The notes below the pieces were generated by a model that saw only the letters and a program-made list of their open reading frames with translations, searched no databases and was not told the origin of the DNA. A DNA stretch of 64,000 nt from Pseudomonas sp. GGS8 (lineage in GTDB: Bacteria > Pseudomonadota > Gammaproteobacteria > Pseudomonadales > Pseudomonadaceae): the NCBI RefSeq assembly GCF_024168645.1, contig NZ_JALJWF010000001.1, positions 1,107,001 through 1,171,000 on the forward strand, given 5' to 3'. A program made the position numbers and the translations under genes. Below, one piece after another: positions 53,622 through 63,800 of this stretch (position 1 is the first letter of the stretch; every line of letters starts with the position of its first letter).

Positions 53622-53635
53622 ACAGCCAAGGCGCT

Positions 53636-56600
53636 CTAAAAAGCCGGTTCTGCGCGCGCCTCGATCTGATAATTCACCATCAGCTCCGTTAACGTTGCGC
53701 TGCCGGAAACACCTTGTTGCCTCAGCAATTGGGTCACTATTTCCGACACTGCACGCAATCGATAGCCGCTGAGTGCAAGGATCACGTCACCACGCAACGT
53801 CACATCCGATGAGTAAACACCGCGAAAAATCAGGCTGTGCCCGCTGTCCAGGCCGTTCATCACCAAGTGCTCATCGACCAGGCTGACCGATAACTGATCC
53901 ATGATTGAGGCGTCCAGAATCAGCTTTCCCGGAATCAAGGGCGGTTGCTCAAGCGGATAACGACAATCGACGATGACCGATTCAAGTTTCAACCATGCCG
54001 CTCGGGTCAGTCGGCCAGTCGTTGTCCCTTGCCCCATTTTGAGCACCAGGATGCTGACATCATCGGCAATCAACGGCAGTAGGTCATTTCCCGTCTTCGG
54101 CCCCTCGACCACCAGGACTTCGGCGTTTCGCTGAACATACTCGAGCGGCCCGACCGAGCTTTGCTGCGGATAGGTGTGCAACAGACCATCCCCGTGTTCG
54201 TGCAGCATCACATTGGTTTGATGCCGGGTGCCCACCAGCGTGTAGGGCGCAGTAATGGTGGCTTTCGGAATTCGGATCAATCGTCCGGTCCGGACCACAT
54301 ACCATTGAAGGTTGTCAGGGTCTTTGACGGACAGAAAATCGGCGCATCGATGTTCGTTCGCCAGCGCCGCCAGCCCCTCACTCAATGGACCTTTCAGTGC
54401 AGCGACCCAGAGGCTGTCCACACCCGTAATCCGTACCGGTTCGTTGTGCTGTAAATCCACCTCGACGCCCTCGAAAGTCGTGGCCCTCAGGCCCGCGCCT
54501 TCCACCGTCACGTCGGTAAAGATCCAGGGCGCCCACTCCTGCATCGGGGTCGGCAATGCCTCTGCCTGCAAAAGGCTGGTTCCTTGGGCAAATGCCGTAC
54601 TCAAATGTTTCGTATCGATAAAGCGCTGGCTGAAAATCCTGCCCGTTGAAAGATCAAATAACCAGGCAGCCTGATTGTCTGGAGCGATACTCAGCAACCG
54701 CACTTCTTTGCCATGGCCAAGATCCGCGAGCAACAGCCGATCGTCCAGGTACCAGGCACACAAACCGGCGCTCCCCGTGTAGCTGGTCAACCCGAGGAGG
54801 GCGAAACTCGACACCGGATATTGCACCGACACCGCCGGCAGTGCAGACCACCACTGGGGTCGATCCTTGAACCAGGTTTCGCTCAGCCCTCCCAGGCGTA
54901 GCGTGCCATCCGGCGTTACATTGAAGAACAGGCCGGAGTCGGTCAGGGCGAGGTAGCCCTGCTCAACCGCGACAACATTGGTCAGGCCCAAGGGGGTAAT
55001 CTCTCTGGAAGACCAGTGCACGCGGCCATCGACCATCGACTTTTGCTGTCGTACGAGGCGTCGGTCGGGCTGGTCGCACGTCACAAACACCTCGCCCTCT
55101 GCCCCTGCAGGCGCAATCAGCAGAAGGTCATTCCGGATCGAACTCTTCCATCCCCGCTCACTGTGACGCCGGGCAGGCGGACGGATGATCAACCCGTCAA
55201 CCTCGCGGACCCAGACCAGATCGTGCCACTTGTCTTCGAGCTGCCAACAAATCGAAACCAGTGCACCGGGACGCCAGTTCACGGTATTGACGGTCTCTGC
55301 CGGCAACACATATCTGCCCAGTACCTGCTTCCAGTCCTTGAGCGTGTCAGCCTGCAAAACGGTCTGCAGTGCAGGATCCCGACCCCGAGTGATCGAGCCG
55401 AGCAATGCTGCCCGGTCATGGATCAGGTAGGTCAGTTCATCGTGCGGGCCGTCCTTTCGCGTGAACTGCTGAACGATCTGGACGCCGCCATTGGCGACGG
55501 CTTCACAACGGACAATCGCCAAGTCATCGCCGACAAGCAAACGATAGTGTTGAGCCAGCGTTCCCGTCGTTGCATCTACCTGCCAGACTTCAAAACTCTC
55601 GGGATGATAGAAATACGCCGAGCCCTCGACCACTGCGCCCAACACAGCTTCATCGGCCAACAGCACATCCGGATCGCGTATGTATAGAAAACGATCCTGA
55701 GCCGAGTCGTAGTACGCGGCCACCTTCCTGGGTTCGTCCGGATTTTCGAATGGAACGACAAACTCATGAACCGGGGTATAAGGCATGGCCAGGCGATGTT
55801 CACGGGCCAATGACTTGAAGTGATCCAGCAATGCCTGTTCCCCGAGCGCCGGTTCGGCGTCCTCTTCGACCACCGCCAGGCGACGGGCAACAAGATCGAT
55901 GCGCACGATCAAGTTACCCGCCAGTTTGAGCAACACATCGTGAACGCCGCCCCCCGTGAACTTCACCGCCAACGCGCCCAACACGAGGCTACCCGCGGGT
56001 TCTATCCGGACGTCTGTCTCCGCCAGCCAGGGAGCCAGCAGCACCCAGCGCATGGCCGTGTGACCCGGCGCATCCAGTGCAAGGCTCACCCCGGAATTGA
56101 GCAGCACGGAACATTGGGCGCCGGCACCTTCAATCCGGTAGGAAACCAGACCGTGCCATGCCTTGGGCAGTGCAGGCACCACCAGCGAGCGCTCAACGTT
56201 ATCGAGACGGACGTTGAAAACCGTGGGTTTGTAGACAGGATTCAGCCGGTTGACCACATACTCGCCGGGAAACGAGTAGAACGAAAACAGGAACTGCCAT
56301 TGCCCCTGTTCGTTTTTTTTCTCGAGCCGACGCGCCGTATCGAATCCACCGGCATGACGAAACGTGACAAACGGCAGCAACTTGTACTCATAGCCGTACC
56401 AGGTCTTGGGGGTGCAGGGCAAAACGATCGTCTGCCCGAGCAGTGGCGTAAAACGCGCCGAGTCCGGCAACTCAAGGCCCTGACGGATATCAAGGGCGCG
56501 GTTGTAATCCACATCGAAATCGGGAACCCCGAGATGGTCACGAAGCGGGAACAGCCTGGGGCTGTCGAAACGGACGCTGGAGGCGCGCAAATCAAGATCG

Positions 56601-59600
56601 GCGAATACCAGCAAGGGATGCGCAATCCAGGCATTCGAGGCCTTGTCCAGATGATAGCCACCCTGTAGATAGGCCTTTTCCAGCCCCTCAAAAAACAGGG
56701 CAACCTCTTTGGCTTCCTTGGCAATGGTGGCAAATCCCTCAGCCAGTGCAGCCACGCCCACCGCCAACCCGCCCAGAATCACCCCGGCCCCACCCAGCAC
56801 CGCCGCCACGGTACCGGCGCCGGCCAATGCCGCCCCCAGCCCGGCGGCCGCCAACACGGCGCTTGCGGAGTCGAACGCCAACTGCGTCCCGAATTGCGCC
56901 TTCTCAATGTCATTGGTGGCATGGCTCAACTGGTAAATATCAAACCCGACATTCACCATCCCCAACACCGTGCCTACGCCTTCATTGACCACGTGCCCCA
57001 AAGCCTTCTGCACCAACGGTGCACTGGTGCGGGCGATGAGCTTTTCATCGTCCAGTGCCTGACGCACCAGTGTCACAACGCCAATCACATCCACCACGTT
57101 GCCATGAACCAATTGGGCGTAGTTGACGTAGGCATGCAGGCGAATCGCAGTGGTCAGTGCCTTGTCACCACCGCTGGCCGCGCCTTCATGATGACGCAGC
57201 GCATTCATCAAGGCCTGCACGGTGAAACCGGCATTGAGCGTATGGACGCTGCTCGCCTCCGTAAGCTCAGGCGAGCTCGCCGCTTCATGCGGTTGCGCTG
57301 CCAAGGTATGGAAGGTGTCCGAAAGGTAGTTCTTGATCCTCAGGAATCGAGGATCATCGGTGGTGACGCGCACAATGGTCTGCGCCGGATCGGTATCGAC
57401 CAGACTGATTTTGTATTCGCCTGCCGGGGTGATCTCCAGGGTCTCGAACAACACAACGGCGCTCGACGACAGCCCGTGCCGCTCCTGCAACTGCCGTGTC
57501 GCCTGCGCGATCTGTCCACCCCACCCGTGGGCGTCCAGTTCCAGCAACGAGCTGCCCAGCACCCCATTGTTGACCAGCGACTGCCCTCGCGCGCTGGCCA
57601 GCTGCTGTCTTACCCGGAGCGCCTGTTCTGGCAGGCTGCCCGAGTCGGAAAGACTTGATACCAGAGCACCCGACGGCAGTACCTTTGCATTGAGCCGAGC
57701 GGCGTCGAGTTCAATCAAATCAAAGGCCGGACGAGCGAGCTCTCCATAAGCAGCGTAGGGCCGCGCCATCTCCTGGCTAACGAAAAAATGGCTCAATGCC
57801 GTGCTGAGCGCTTCAGCCGTATCAAATTCGAAAACACCAAAATTCGGATCGTAGAAATGATAGGTACTGCGCTCGCCAGCGAAACTTTTGGCCAACAGCA
57901 TCGAGTGGTTATCCGAGTTGAGCATCAACGTGCCGCCGCCGGTTTTCTCTTCAAGCGTCGCGATCACCTGTGCCAGATCGGCGCGCACTACCGGCCCGCC
58001 GAGGTCATGCACGTCGACATCGCGAAGCTCTTCAATAAGGCTCACGAATGCATTCGATTCGCTGGTACCGGGCTCAATGACCGCCAGGTAAAACCGCCCA
58101 CGAAGGATATTGCCCGCGTCGCTGCCCTTGCTGATCGCTGCCGCCATGGCCAATGCCAACGGGTAGCAACGCCCTGCGATCCGGTCACCGGCGCCCTGAA
58201 GCAACAAGTCCTGCGGCACCAGTTTAAAACTGCCTTGATCGAAGCTTTCCAGCACATCGGTCATGCGCTCGCTGATGCGGTCACGGAATTCGAGTTTTGC
58301 TACTTGCTGAATCCGGGCGACCTGGCGCCCCCATTGCAGCAAGGTTAGCGACTGCTCCAGCGCCTGCTTCTTCAGCTCAATGCTGGTCTCGGACAACGCT
58401 ACGGATGGGGTCGAGGCACTGGCCAGACCCTCAACGAACGCAGGATGATTGGCTTTGAACAACTCCCGCTCAATAGCCCCGTAACGGTGAGACACGCCCA
58501 ATTCAGACACACTGTTGGCGAGGTTCTCCAGCCGCGCGCGGACCTGATCAAAGTTGCGTTGATCCATGGCTCGCGCCCCCAGTATCGAGCCGATCAGCAA
58601 CCGTTGCCGGGGGTCAAGCTGTTCAACCTGCAAAGTGCCTCGGCCGATTCGGTGAAGCAACTCATCCAGCGGCAAATCCCCGGTTACCGGTTCACCGACC
58701 AAGGACGGCGGTAGCGCGATCTCCTGCGCAAGGATGGATTGACGCTCGTCAAAACTTAGCGACAACGGCTTGTCGAAAGTCACCTCACCCGTGGTCCGCT
58801 GATTCATCGCTCGCCAAAAGGGTTCGCCAAGGTGGTGCGCCAGGGATTGCAGCAATTCGGTTGACAACACATGTCGACCTTCGATGATTGGCCAGCCCTG
58901 GTCGAAATGGATCGTCTGACTCTTTAACAACTGATCCACTTTACCCACATAACGCGCCTTGAATTGCCCGGCCTCCCAACGTTTTTTTTCGTTTTTTAGC
59001 CATTCGACGGTGTCACTTTCGTTTTCTTTCCAGGAGTGGTCCAGCTCCTCCTCGGTGGCCCGGTTCACCGTTACGCGGGGGTCAATAACCACATCCTGTT
59101 GCCAGGCCCCCGCGGCACGAGGGGTGAAATGCATTTTTGCGTAATCCGCCAGTGCATCGCGAATCGCAGCGGGCCCGGTCAGATAGATGGTCACTTCGCT
59201 TTGCGGGCGAATGCCGTCGCTGTAGTAAAAGGCTGCAGCTTTTGCCAGAAAATGCAGGGCGAACTCTTCTTCCGCTGGCAGAGCGTGAAAAGGACCGAAC
59301 TGTTGTTCGACGACCTGCGACGCAATACGACTTATCGCCTCAACGTCCTTAGAGGCGACTTGGTTCTCCATGGCCAAGCGTGCTGTGGCATCAACGATCT
59401 CGTAGTTGAGCTTGAAACGATCCATCACGGCGCTCACCATCGCCGATCCGGGATGAGCCATTAGAAACGCATTGTTCAGGCTGCTCCGTTCGGCAACCGC
59501 TCGAAGTCCGTCCGGCCGAACGAGGCGTTCTTCGGGTGCGCGAAAAACACTATTCAACTGCGGTCGACTTTTAGCGAACCATTCCAGCGCCGGGCGATGT

Positions 59601-60724
59601 TCTACAGGGATACGCTCAAAGTAATTGGTGTACTTGCCTCTTAATGCCTCACGACCAGGCATCCATTGCGGGTTGTGATCCAGCAACAACTGCAAAATGC
59701 CCAGACGCTCATCGGTGCCGAATTGACTGATGTCTACATCGCCCAACATTTCATGAAGAGGTGGCAGGTTATCGACATCCGCATAACGTCCGCCTTCAGC
59801 CATCAAGGCCTCAATGCGCACCACATCGGAGGCCGCGGCAAAGTTGCCTCGTAGACTGATTTCCCGTTGGTAAATGGCCTGCATGTGCAACGGTGTTCCA
59901 TTCGCGGCAAGATCACGCAGCTCCACGCCGCCTTCGCCCATTGCCGAGATACTCTGGCTATTCTTTTCCCGCAAGGCTTTCAAGGTCGATTCATTCTGGC
60001 CATATCCACGTACCAGAAGATCCATTCGTGCATCATCCGCGTTAACACCGCGCGCTACCGCTTTGTTGATATGTGCGAACATTTGTTGTTTGAGGACAAT
60101 GGCCCGCTCCTCATATTTATCAACAAGATCAAGATACGATTCGCTGCGATGCCCGCCATTAAGCATCGCATCAGCCTTGGCGGCCTCGACAATGATCCGG
60201 TTGGTTTCATAGGCCAGTAAGGCGTCGCTGTCGTACCAGAGTTTTACGGCATAGCCCTGCCCGGCCAACACCTTGCTCCAGACATTAATGTAGTCGCACT
60301 GGATAGCTCCCAGGCCACCGCCAAGCCAGACAAAGTGTAGATTTTTCGGCACTTCGGTGGCCGCGGCACTCAGCTGTTCAATGCTGTTGGACAGGCGTAC
60401 CTGAAAGCCTTCGACCCTGTTGCGGATCTCAGTCAGACCCGGAGCGGCGTCGCCCTGCTGTGCAGCTGGCCGTTCCATTCCCGCTGCGCGTCGACGCCGG
60501 CGCCCGGGTTCAACAAAAGACCCGAGGGCCTCGCGCAGCAAACCCAGCGGCGCAAACATTCTCGGGAAATCGAGCACAGCGATACACGCGAAGTAATATC
60601 GAAATACCGCGTCGTATTCGTCTGTGCCTTTATGCTCCTGTAACGCCTGTTCAAGATCGGAGAGTTTAAATAGATCAATAAAATTGACGTAGCCGTTCGC
60701 ATGACGAGCTGCTTGCTCACCCAT
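53636..60724 (-). CDS. Giant TcdA/TcdB- and lymphostatin-like glycosyltransferase toxin
   Basis: A 2362-residue protein. Residues about 120-520 are a GT44 glucosyltransferase like that of large clostridial toxins: KNLHFVWLGGG (Trp133), AASDVVRIEAL (Asp300, Arg303) and GGRYADVDNLP (D316-V-D318, the DxD). A second catalytic-looking segment at about 840-990 has GRCYPLALAM (Cys853), DNHSMLLA (His940) and FYDPNFG (Asp959), the C-H-D order of C58/YopT-like proteases as in lymphostatin, not the clostridial autoprotease order. A Gly/Ala-rich hydrophobic stretch at about 1283-1330 resembles the pore-forming region. About 1000 C-terminal residues have no known repeats. No signal peptide is seen. AGGGAAG precedes the ATG. 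Confidence 0.8.
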   Translation of the reverse strand: MGEQAARHANGYVNFIDLFKLSDLEQALQEHKGTDEYDAVFRYYFACIAVLDFPRMFAPLGLLREALGSFVEPGRRRRRAAGMERPAAQQGDAAPGLTEIRNRVEGFQVRLSNSIEQLSAAATEVPKNLHFVWLGGGLGAIQCDYINVWSKVLAGQGYAVKLWYDSDALLAYETNRIIVEAAKADAMLNGGHRSESYLDLVDKYEERAIVLKQQMFAHINKAVARGVNADDARMDLLVRGYGQNESTLKALREKNSQSISAMGEGGVELRDLAANGTPLHMQAIYQREISLRGNFAAASDVVRIEALMAEGGRYADVDNLPPLHEMLGDVDISQFGTDERLGILQLLLDHNPQWMPGREALRGKYTNYFERIPVEHRPALEWFAKSRPQLNSVFRAPEERLVRPDGLRAVAERSSLNNAFLMAHPGSAMVSAVMDRFKLNYEIVDATARLAMENQVASKDVEAISRIASQVVEQQFGPFHALPAEEEFALHFLAKAAAFYYSDGIRPQSEVTIYLTGPAAIRDALADYAKMHFTPRAAGAWQQDVVIDPRVTVNRATEEELDHSWKENESDTVEWLKNEKKRWEAGQFKARYVGKVDQLLKSQTIHFDQGWPIIEGRHVLSTELLQSLAHHLGEPFWRAMNQRTTGEVTFDKPLSLSFDERQSILAQEIALPPSLVGEPVTGDLPLDELLHRIGRGTLQVEQLDPRQRLLIGSILGARAMDQRNFDQVRARLENLANSVSELGVSHRYGAIERELFKANHPAFVEGLASASTPSVALSETSIELKKQALEQSLTLLQWGRQVARIQQVAKLEFRDRISERMTDVLESFDQGSFKLVPQDLLLQGAGDRIAGRCYPLALAMAAAISKGSDAGNILRGRFYLAVIEPGTSESNAFVSLIEELRDVDVHDLGGPVVRADLAQVIATLEEKTGGGTLMLNSDNHSMLLAKSFAGERSTYHFYDPNFGVFEFDTAEALSTALSHFFVSQEMARPYAAYGELARPAFDLIELDAARLNAKVLPSGALVSSLSDSGSLPEQALRVRQQLASARGQSLVNNGVLGSSLLELDAHGWGGQIAQATRQLQERHGLSSSAVVLFETLEITPAGEYKISLVDTDPAQTIVRVTTDDPRFLRIKNYLSDTFHTLAAQPHEAASSPELTEASSVHTLNAGFTVQALMNALRHHEGAASGGDKALTTAIRLHAYVNYAQLVHGNVVDVIGVVTLVRQALDDEKLIARTSAPLVQKALGHVVNEGVGTVLGMVNVGFDIYQLSHATNDIEKAQFGTQLAFDSASAVLAAAGLGAALAGAGTVAAVLGGAGVILGGLAVGVAALAEGFATIAKEAKEVALFFEGLEKAYLQGGYHLDKASNAWIAHPLLVFADLDLRASSVRFDSPRLFPLRDHLGVPDFDVDYNRALDIRQGLELPDSARFTPLLGQTIVLPCTPKTWYGYEYKLLPFVTFRHAGGFDTARRLEKKNEQGQWQFLFSFYSFPGEYVVNRLNPVYKPTVFNVRLDNVERSLVVPALPKAWHGLVSYRIEGAGAQCSVLLNSGVSLALDAPGHTAMRWVLLAPWLAETDVRIEPAGSLVLGALAVKFTGGGVHDVLLKLAGNLIVRIDLVARRLAVVEEDAEPALGEQALLDHFKSLAREHRLAMPYTPVHEFVVPFENPDEPRKVAAYYDSAQDRFLYIRDPDVLLADEAVLGAVVEGSAYFYHPESFEVWQVDATTGTLAQHYRLLVGDDLAIVRCEAVANGGVQIVQQFTRKDGPHDELTYLIHDRAALLGSITRGRDPALQTVLQADTLKDWKQVLGRYVLPAETVNTVNWRPGALVSICWQLEDKWHDLVWVREVDGLIIRPPARRHSERGWKSSIRNDLLLIAPAGAEGEVFVTCDQPDRRLVRQQKSMVDGRVHWSSREITPLGLTNVVAVEQGYLALTDSGLFFNVTPDGTLRLGGLSETWFKDRPQWWSALPAVSVQYPVSSFALLGLTSYTGSAGLCAWYLDDRLLLADLGHGKEVRLLSIAPDNQAAWLFDLSTGRIFSQRFIDTKHLSTAFAQGTSLLQAEALPTPMQEWAPWIFTDVTVEGAGLRATTFEGVEVDLQHNEPVRITGVDSLWVAALKGPLSEGLAALANEHRCADFLSVKDPDNLQWYVVRTGRLIRIPKATITAPYTLVGTRHQTNVMLHEHGDGLLHTYPQQSSVGPLEYVQRNAEVLVVEGPKTGNDLLPLIADDVSILVLKMGQGTTTGRLTRAAWLKLESVIVDCRYPLEQPPLIPGKLILDASIMDQLSVSLVDEHLVMNGLDSGHSLIFRGVYSSDVTLRGDVILALSGYRLRAVSEIVTQLLRQQGVSGSATLTELMVNYQIEARAEPAF

Positions 60725-60854
60725 AAAGATACTTCCCTGTAAAAATAGAAATAACAGACCGTTATAAAAGCGGCCTCAGGACGAGGCCGCCGACACCCAT
60801 GAAGCGGGCTTGTCGCTTATTAACGAGTGTCTTTACCCATTTGCCGCCCTCGGT
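60725..60854. other. Gap between the tandem toxin genes
   Basis: The 130 bases hold the terminator at 60770-60790 and the leader of the downstream toxin gene. A short AT-rich stretch (AAAAATAGAAATAACAG) may contain its promoter, but no clear hexamers are visible. Confidence 0.5.
60770..60790 (-). terminator. Terminator after the second toxin gene
   Basis: On the minus strand GCGGCCTC, a GTCCT loop and GAGGCCGC are followed by TTTTATAAC. It is a strong intrinsic terminator placed between the two toxin genes, so the 2362-residue gene probably has its own promoter. Confidence 0.8.
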
Positions 60855-63800
60855 TTAGACCGAGTTCAACTTCTCGACGAGCACCTTGAACTCAAGGCTG
60901 TTTTCGCCCTGATCGACCAGGGTTTGCCACAGTTCATGGATGCTGACCTCAAGCGTACCGCCAAGGACTTGCACACTCAGGTTCAACGACTGGGTCAATG
61001 CCCAATCCGCAGATTGCGCCGAACGAAAAACAAGGCTGTTGCCGTTGTCGGGGTCGGTGAACAGCAGGTGTTTGTCCGCCCTGTCGACACGCCAGTTATC
61101 CTGCGCTCCGGTTGCCAGTATCAGTTGCGTGGGCATTGCGCCAACGTCCGGCCAGTCAGTGCAATCGACCACGATGCAATCGAGGTGCTGCCAGTCGTTG
61201 TCCGATACGTGATAAGTCGACCCCGTTTCAGCGCCTCCCAGAATCACTGTGCTGACACCGTCGGGCACCAGGGCCAGAAGGTCTTTCACCTCTCCGGCCA
61301 CCTCCAGTGTCATGACGTCCCCCTCACGGCTGGCCTTGTTCGCCGCGACCCACAGAACCTCTCGGGTATTGCGGTTGAAGATCAAGCCGTCCACAGGATC
61401 GAACAACAGCGGAACACTCCCTCGCTTGGTCCCGAGAAAGTTCGCCCACTGCCCGTCAGCCCTGCCGGAAAATTCAAATACACGATTGAGTTCGGGTACG
61501 TAATAAGCGTAACGGTCGTTCGAGTGCCCGACCGGCAGGTAAGGCGCATGGCGCTGACCGGACACCAAATCTTTCAGGCGTTCTGTGAAAGCTTCAGTCG
61601 ACTCCATGTAACGATAGGACCAGGCATTCTCGACGCTGATAATCCGGGCCGGCTCGTCTTCAATCAGTTCGAGATTGACCCCGTCACGGGTACGGCCACG
61701 CAAACCGGTGCCGTAGGGCAGCACTTCAGAAAATGTCCAGGGTGCCCACACCTTTTCCGGTCGCGGGAGCGCGTCGACATTGATCAGTCGCCTGCCGCTG
61801 CCGAATGCGTTGCTCAACTGCTCTGGCTCGATAAACGCCTGACGATAGAGGTGGCCGGTGCTCAGGCCAAGTAACCAGGCGTGCTTGCCATCCCGGGTGA
61901 CGGATAGCAGACGGCAACCTTTTTCAGCTATCAGATCGGCTATCAACAGCTTGTTGTTCAGGTAACGTGCGTAGACAGGCAACTGGCCGGTGACGTCCGA
62001 CAGTCCGGAGAGCGAAATCAGCGAAACCGCATATTGCTTGCCAAGGGTTTGCAGATCGCTCATCCACATTGGATGAGCATCCAGCCATTGCCCCGTCACG
62101 CCATTAAGGGAAAAGCTCGCGTCCTGGCGAACGTCAAACATCAATCCAAACTCGTTGACGACCAGGTACCCGCCGTCGCTGATCCTGAGCATGACGCTAC
62201 CTGGAATTGGAACCCGTTGCGCTTCATTGCCGGTAAAGGCTTGGTGATAGAGGTTTTGACTGAGCGCGTCGTGAAACAGGAACGCTGTAGCGTCCGGATC
62301 ATTCGGTGGCAGCAGGCTTAATTGGTGCTGCGCCGCAGCGGATTCGCTGACGGGAAGGTGTGGCGTCAGGATCTGGTGGCTCTGCCCGTTGATCCATCTC
62401 GGCAGCGACGGCTTGTCAAGGTCGCCTGACGTCACCGTAACAAAGGAAGCCGGTTTCCAGGACGTTTGCCCTTCGGAGCCGTCGACATCAGCGACGGCCG
62501 GAATATCGAACTGCTGTAACAGGGCAACGACATCTTTCAAAGTATCAAAATAGTCAGGAGGTTCGCTCGACACCGATACCAACGAGATTTCCAGGCCGTG
62601 AATCAGATAAGCCACCAGGTAGCGCTGCGTTTTGCTCAGGCGCACCCGCTGGGTCACTTGCACGACGCCAGCCCCCCGATCAAGGCAGCCGATGATCTGC
62701 GCTTCTTCACTTCCCCGGTTGAAAACGCTGTAGCGCCATGTGGTCAAACCCGTGATGGCATTGACGCGCCATATCATGGATTGGTCCGGGTGATAGAAGT
62801 AAGCGTGATCTTCTTGCACTGCTGCCAGTTGGAGTTTTTCGCTGACCGGCCCCATGAATTGACGGCCATAAACGAACCGTTCTTTTGCCACTTCGTACCA
62901 ACCCACGGTGTATTGCGGTTTTCCCGGATTGCCAAAAGGCAGCAAATACTTGCCCGCAGGTATTAAAGCACCACCCAGGCGCTGCTCCTGGTGAAGCACT
63001 TTCAAACGGTCGAGTTCCGCCTGCGAGTAACGTCCGTCGGCCGCCTGAAGTGAAGCCAGGCTCAGTTGTCGGTGTTCGCGGTCAACGCGGTAGGTTTCGA
63101 GGTTTTTTGTTCGAACATACACGTCGGTGCCGGTATCGATGCTCAGCTCGATACCGTCGATGCTCAACCCCGCGTCGACGACACTGACTTGTTGTGGTGT
63201 GATCCAGTCGGCGATCAAAACCCAGCTCACCGGCCCGTCACCAGGGCGTGCACTGAGGTGGACTGCTACGAGTCCTGGCTTCAGGGCAAGAGAGTAAGCC
63301 CCTCTCATCGTGTCGATGCGGTAAGAGAGCTTGCCCCTCATCTCTCGCGGTAACTCAGGAACGTAGAGCGCCCGCGTTTCAATGCCTACACGCACGTGAA
63401 TGGTCGTGGACTCATAGACCGGATTGAGCTTATAGAGGATGTGTGGGAAAGGTCTGGCGTGGGTGAAGTAAAAACCTTCTTCCCTGGCTTCAAGATCACG
63501 CAAGACATCATATTGTGGATATGACTTGCGAGGCAGGAGGGTCGAGACTCCGACAACGTTCAAGAGTAGATCACTCCACTCAAAGACCTCCGGATCGGAT
63601 CCCAGCTGATACTCATAGCCGTAATAGCACTTGGGTGTACCCGGCAGCAGCAAAGCCGAATCTGCCGGGACAGTGTTGAATCGACCATGAACACGCGGGC
63701 CGGGAATCGCGATCTGTTTTGGCAGCCCCATGCTTTCGCGAACAATAATGGCGTTCTGTTTGTTGCCATCGGGCCGCGGGAGCCCTGAGCCGCCCAAAGA

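Noticed and set aside
53636..60724. Tc-type insecticidal toxin (TcA/TcC) or Rhs protein
   Set aside because: No RHS/YD repeats, no TcdB/TcaC-type modules; the DxD and ASDxVR motifs point to the clostridial glucosyltransferase family instead.
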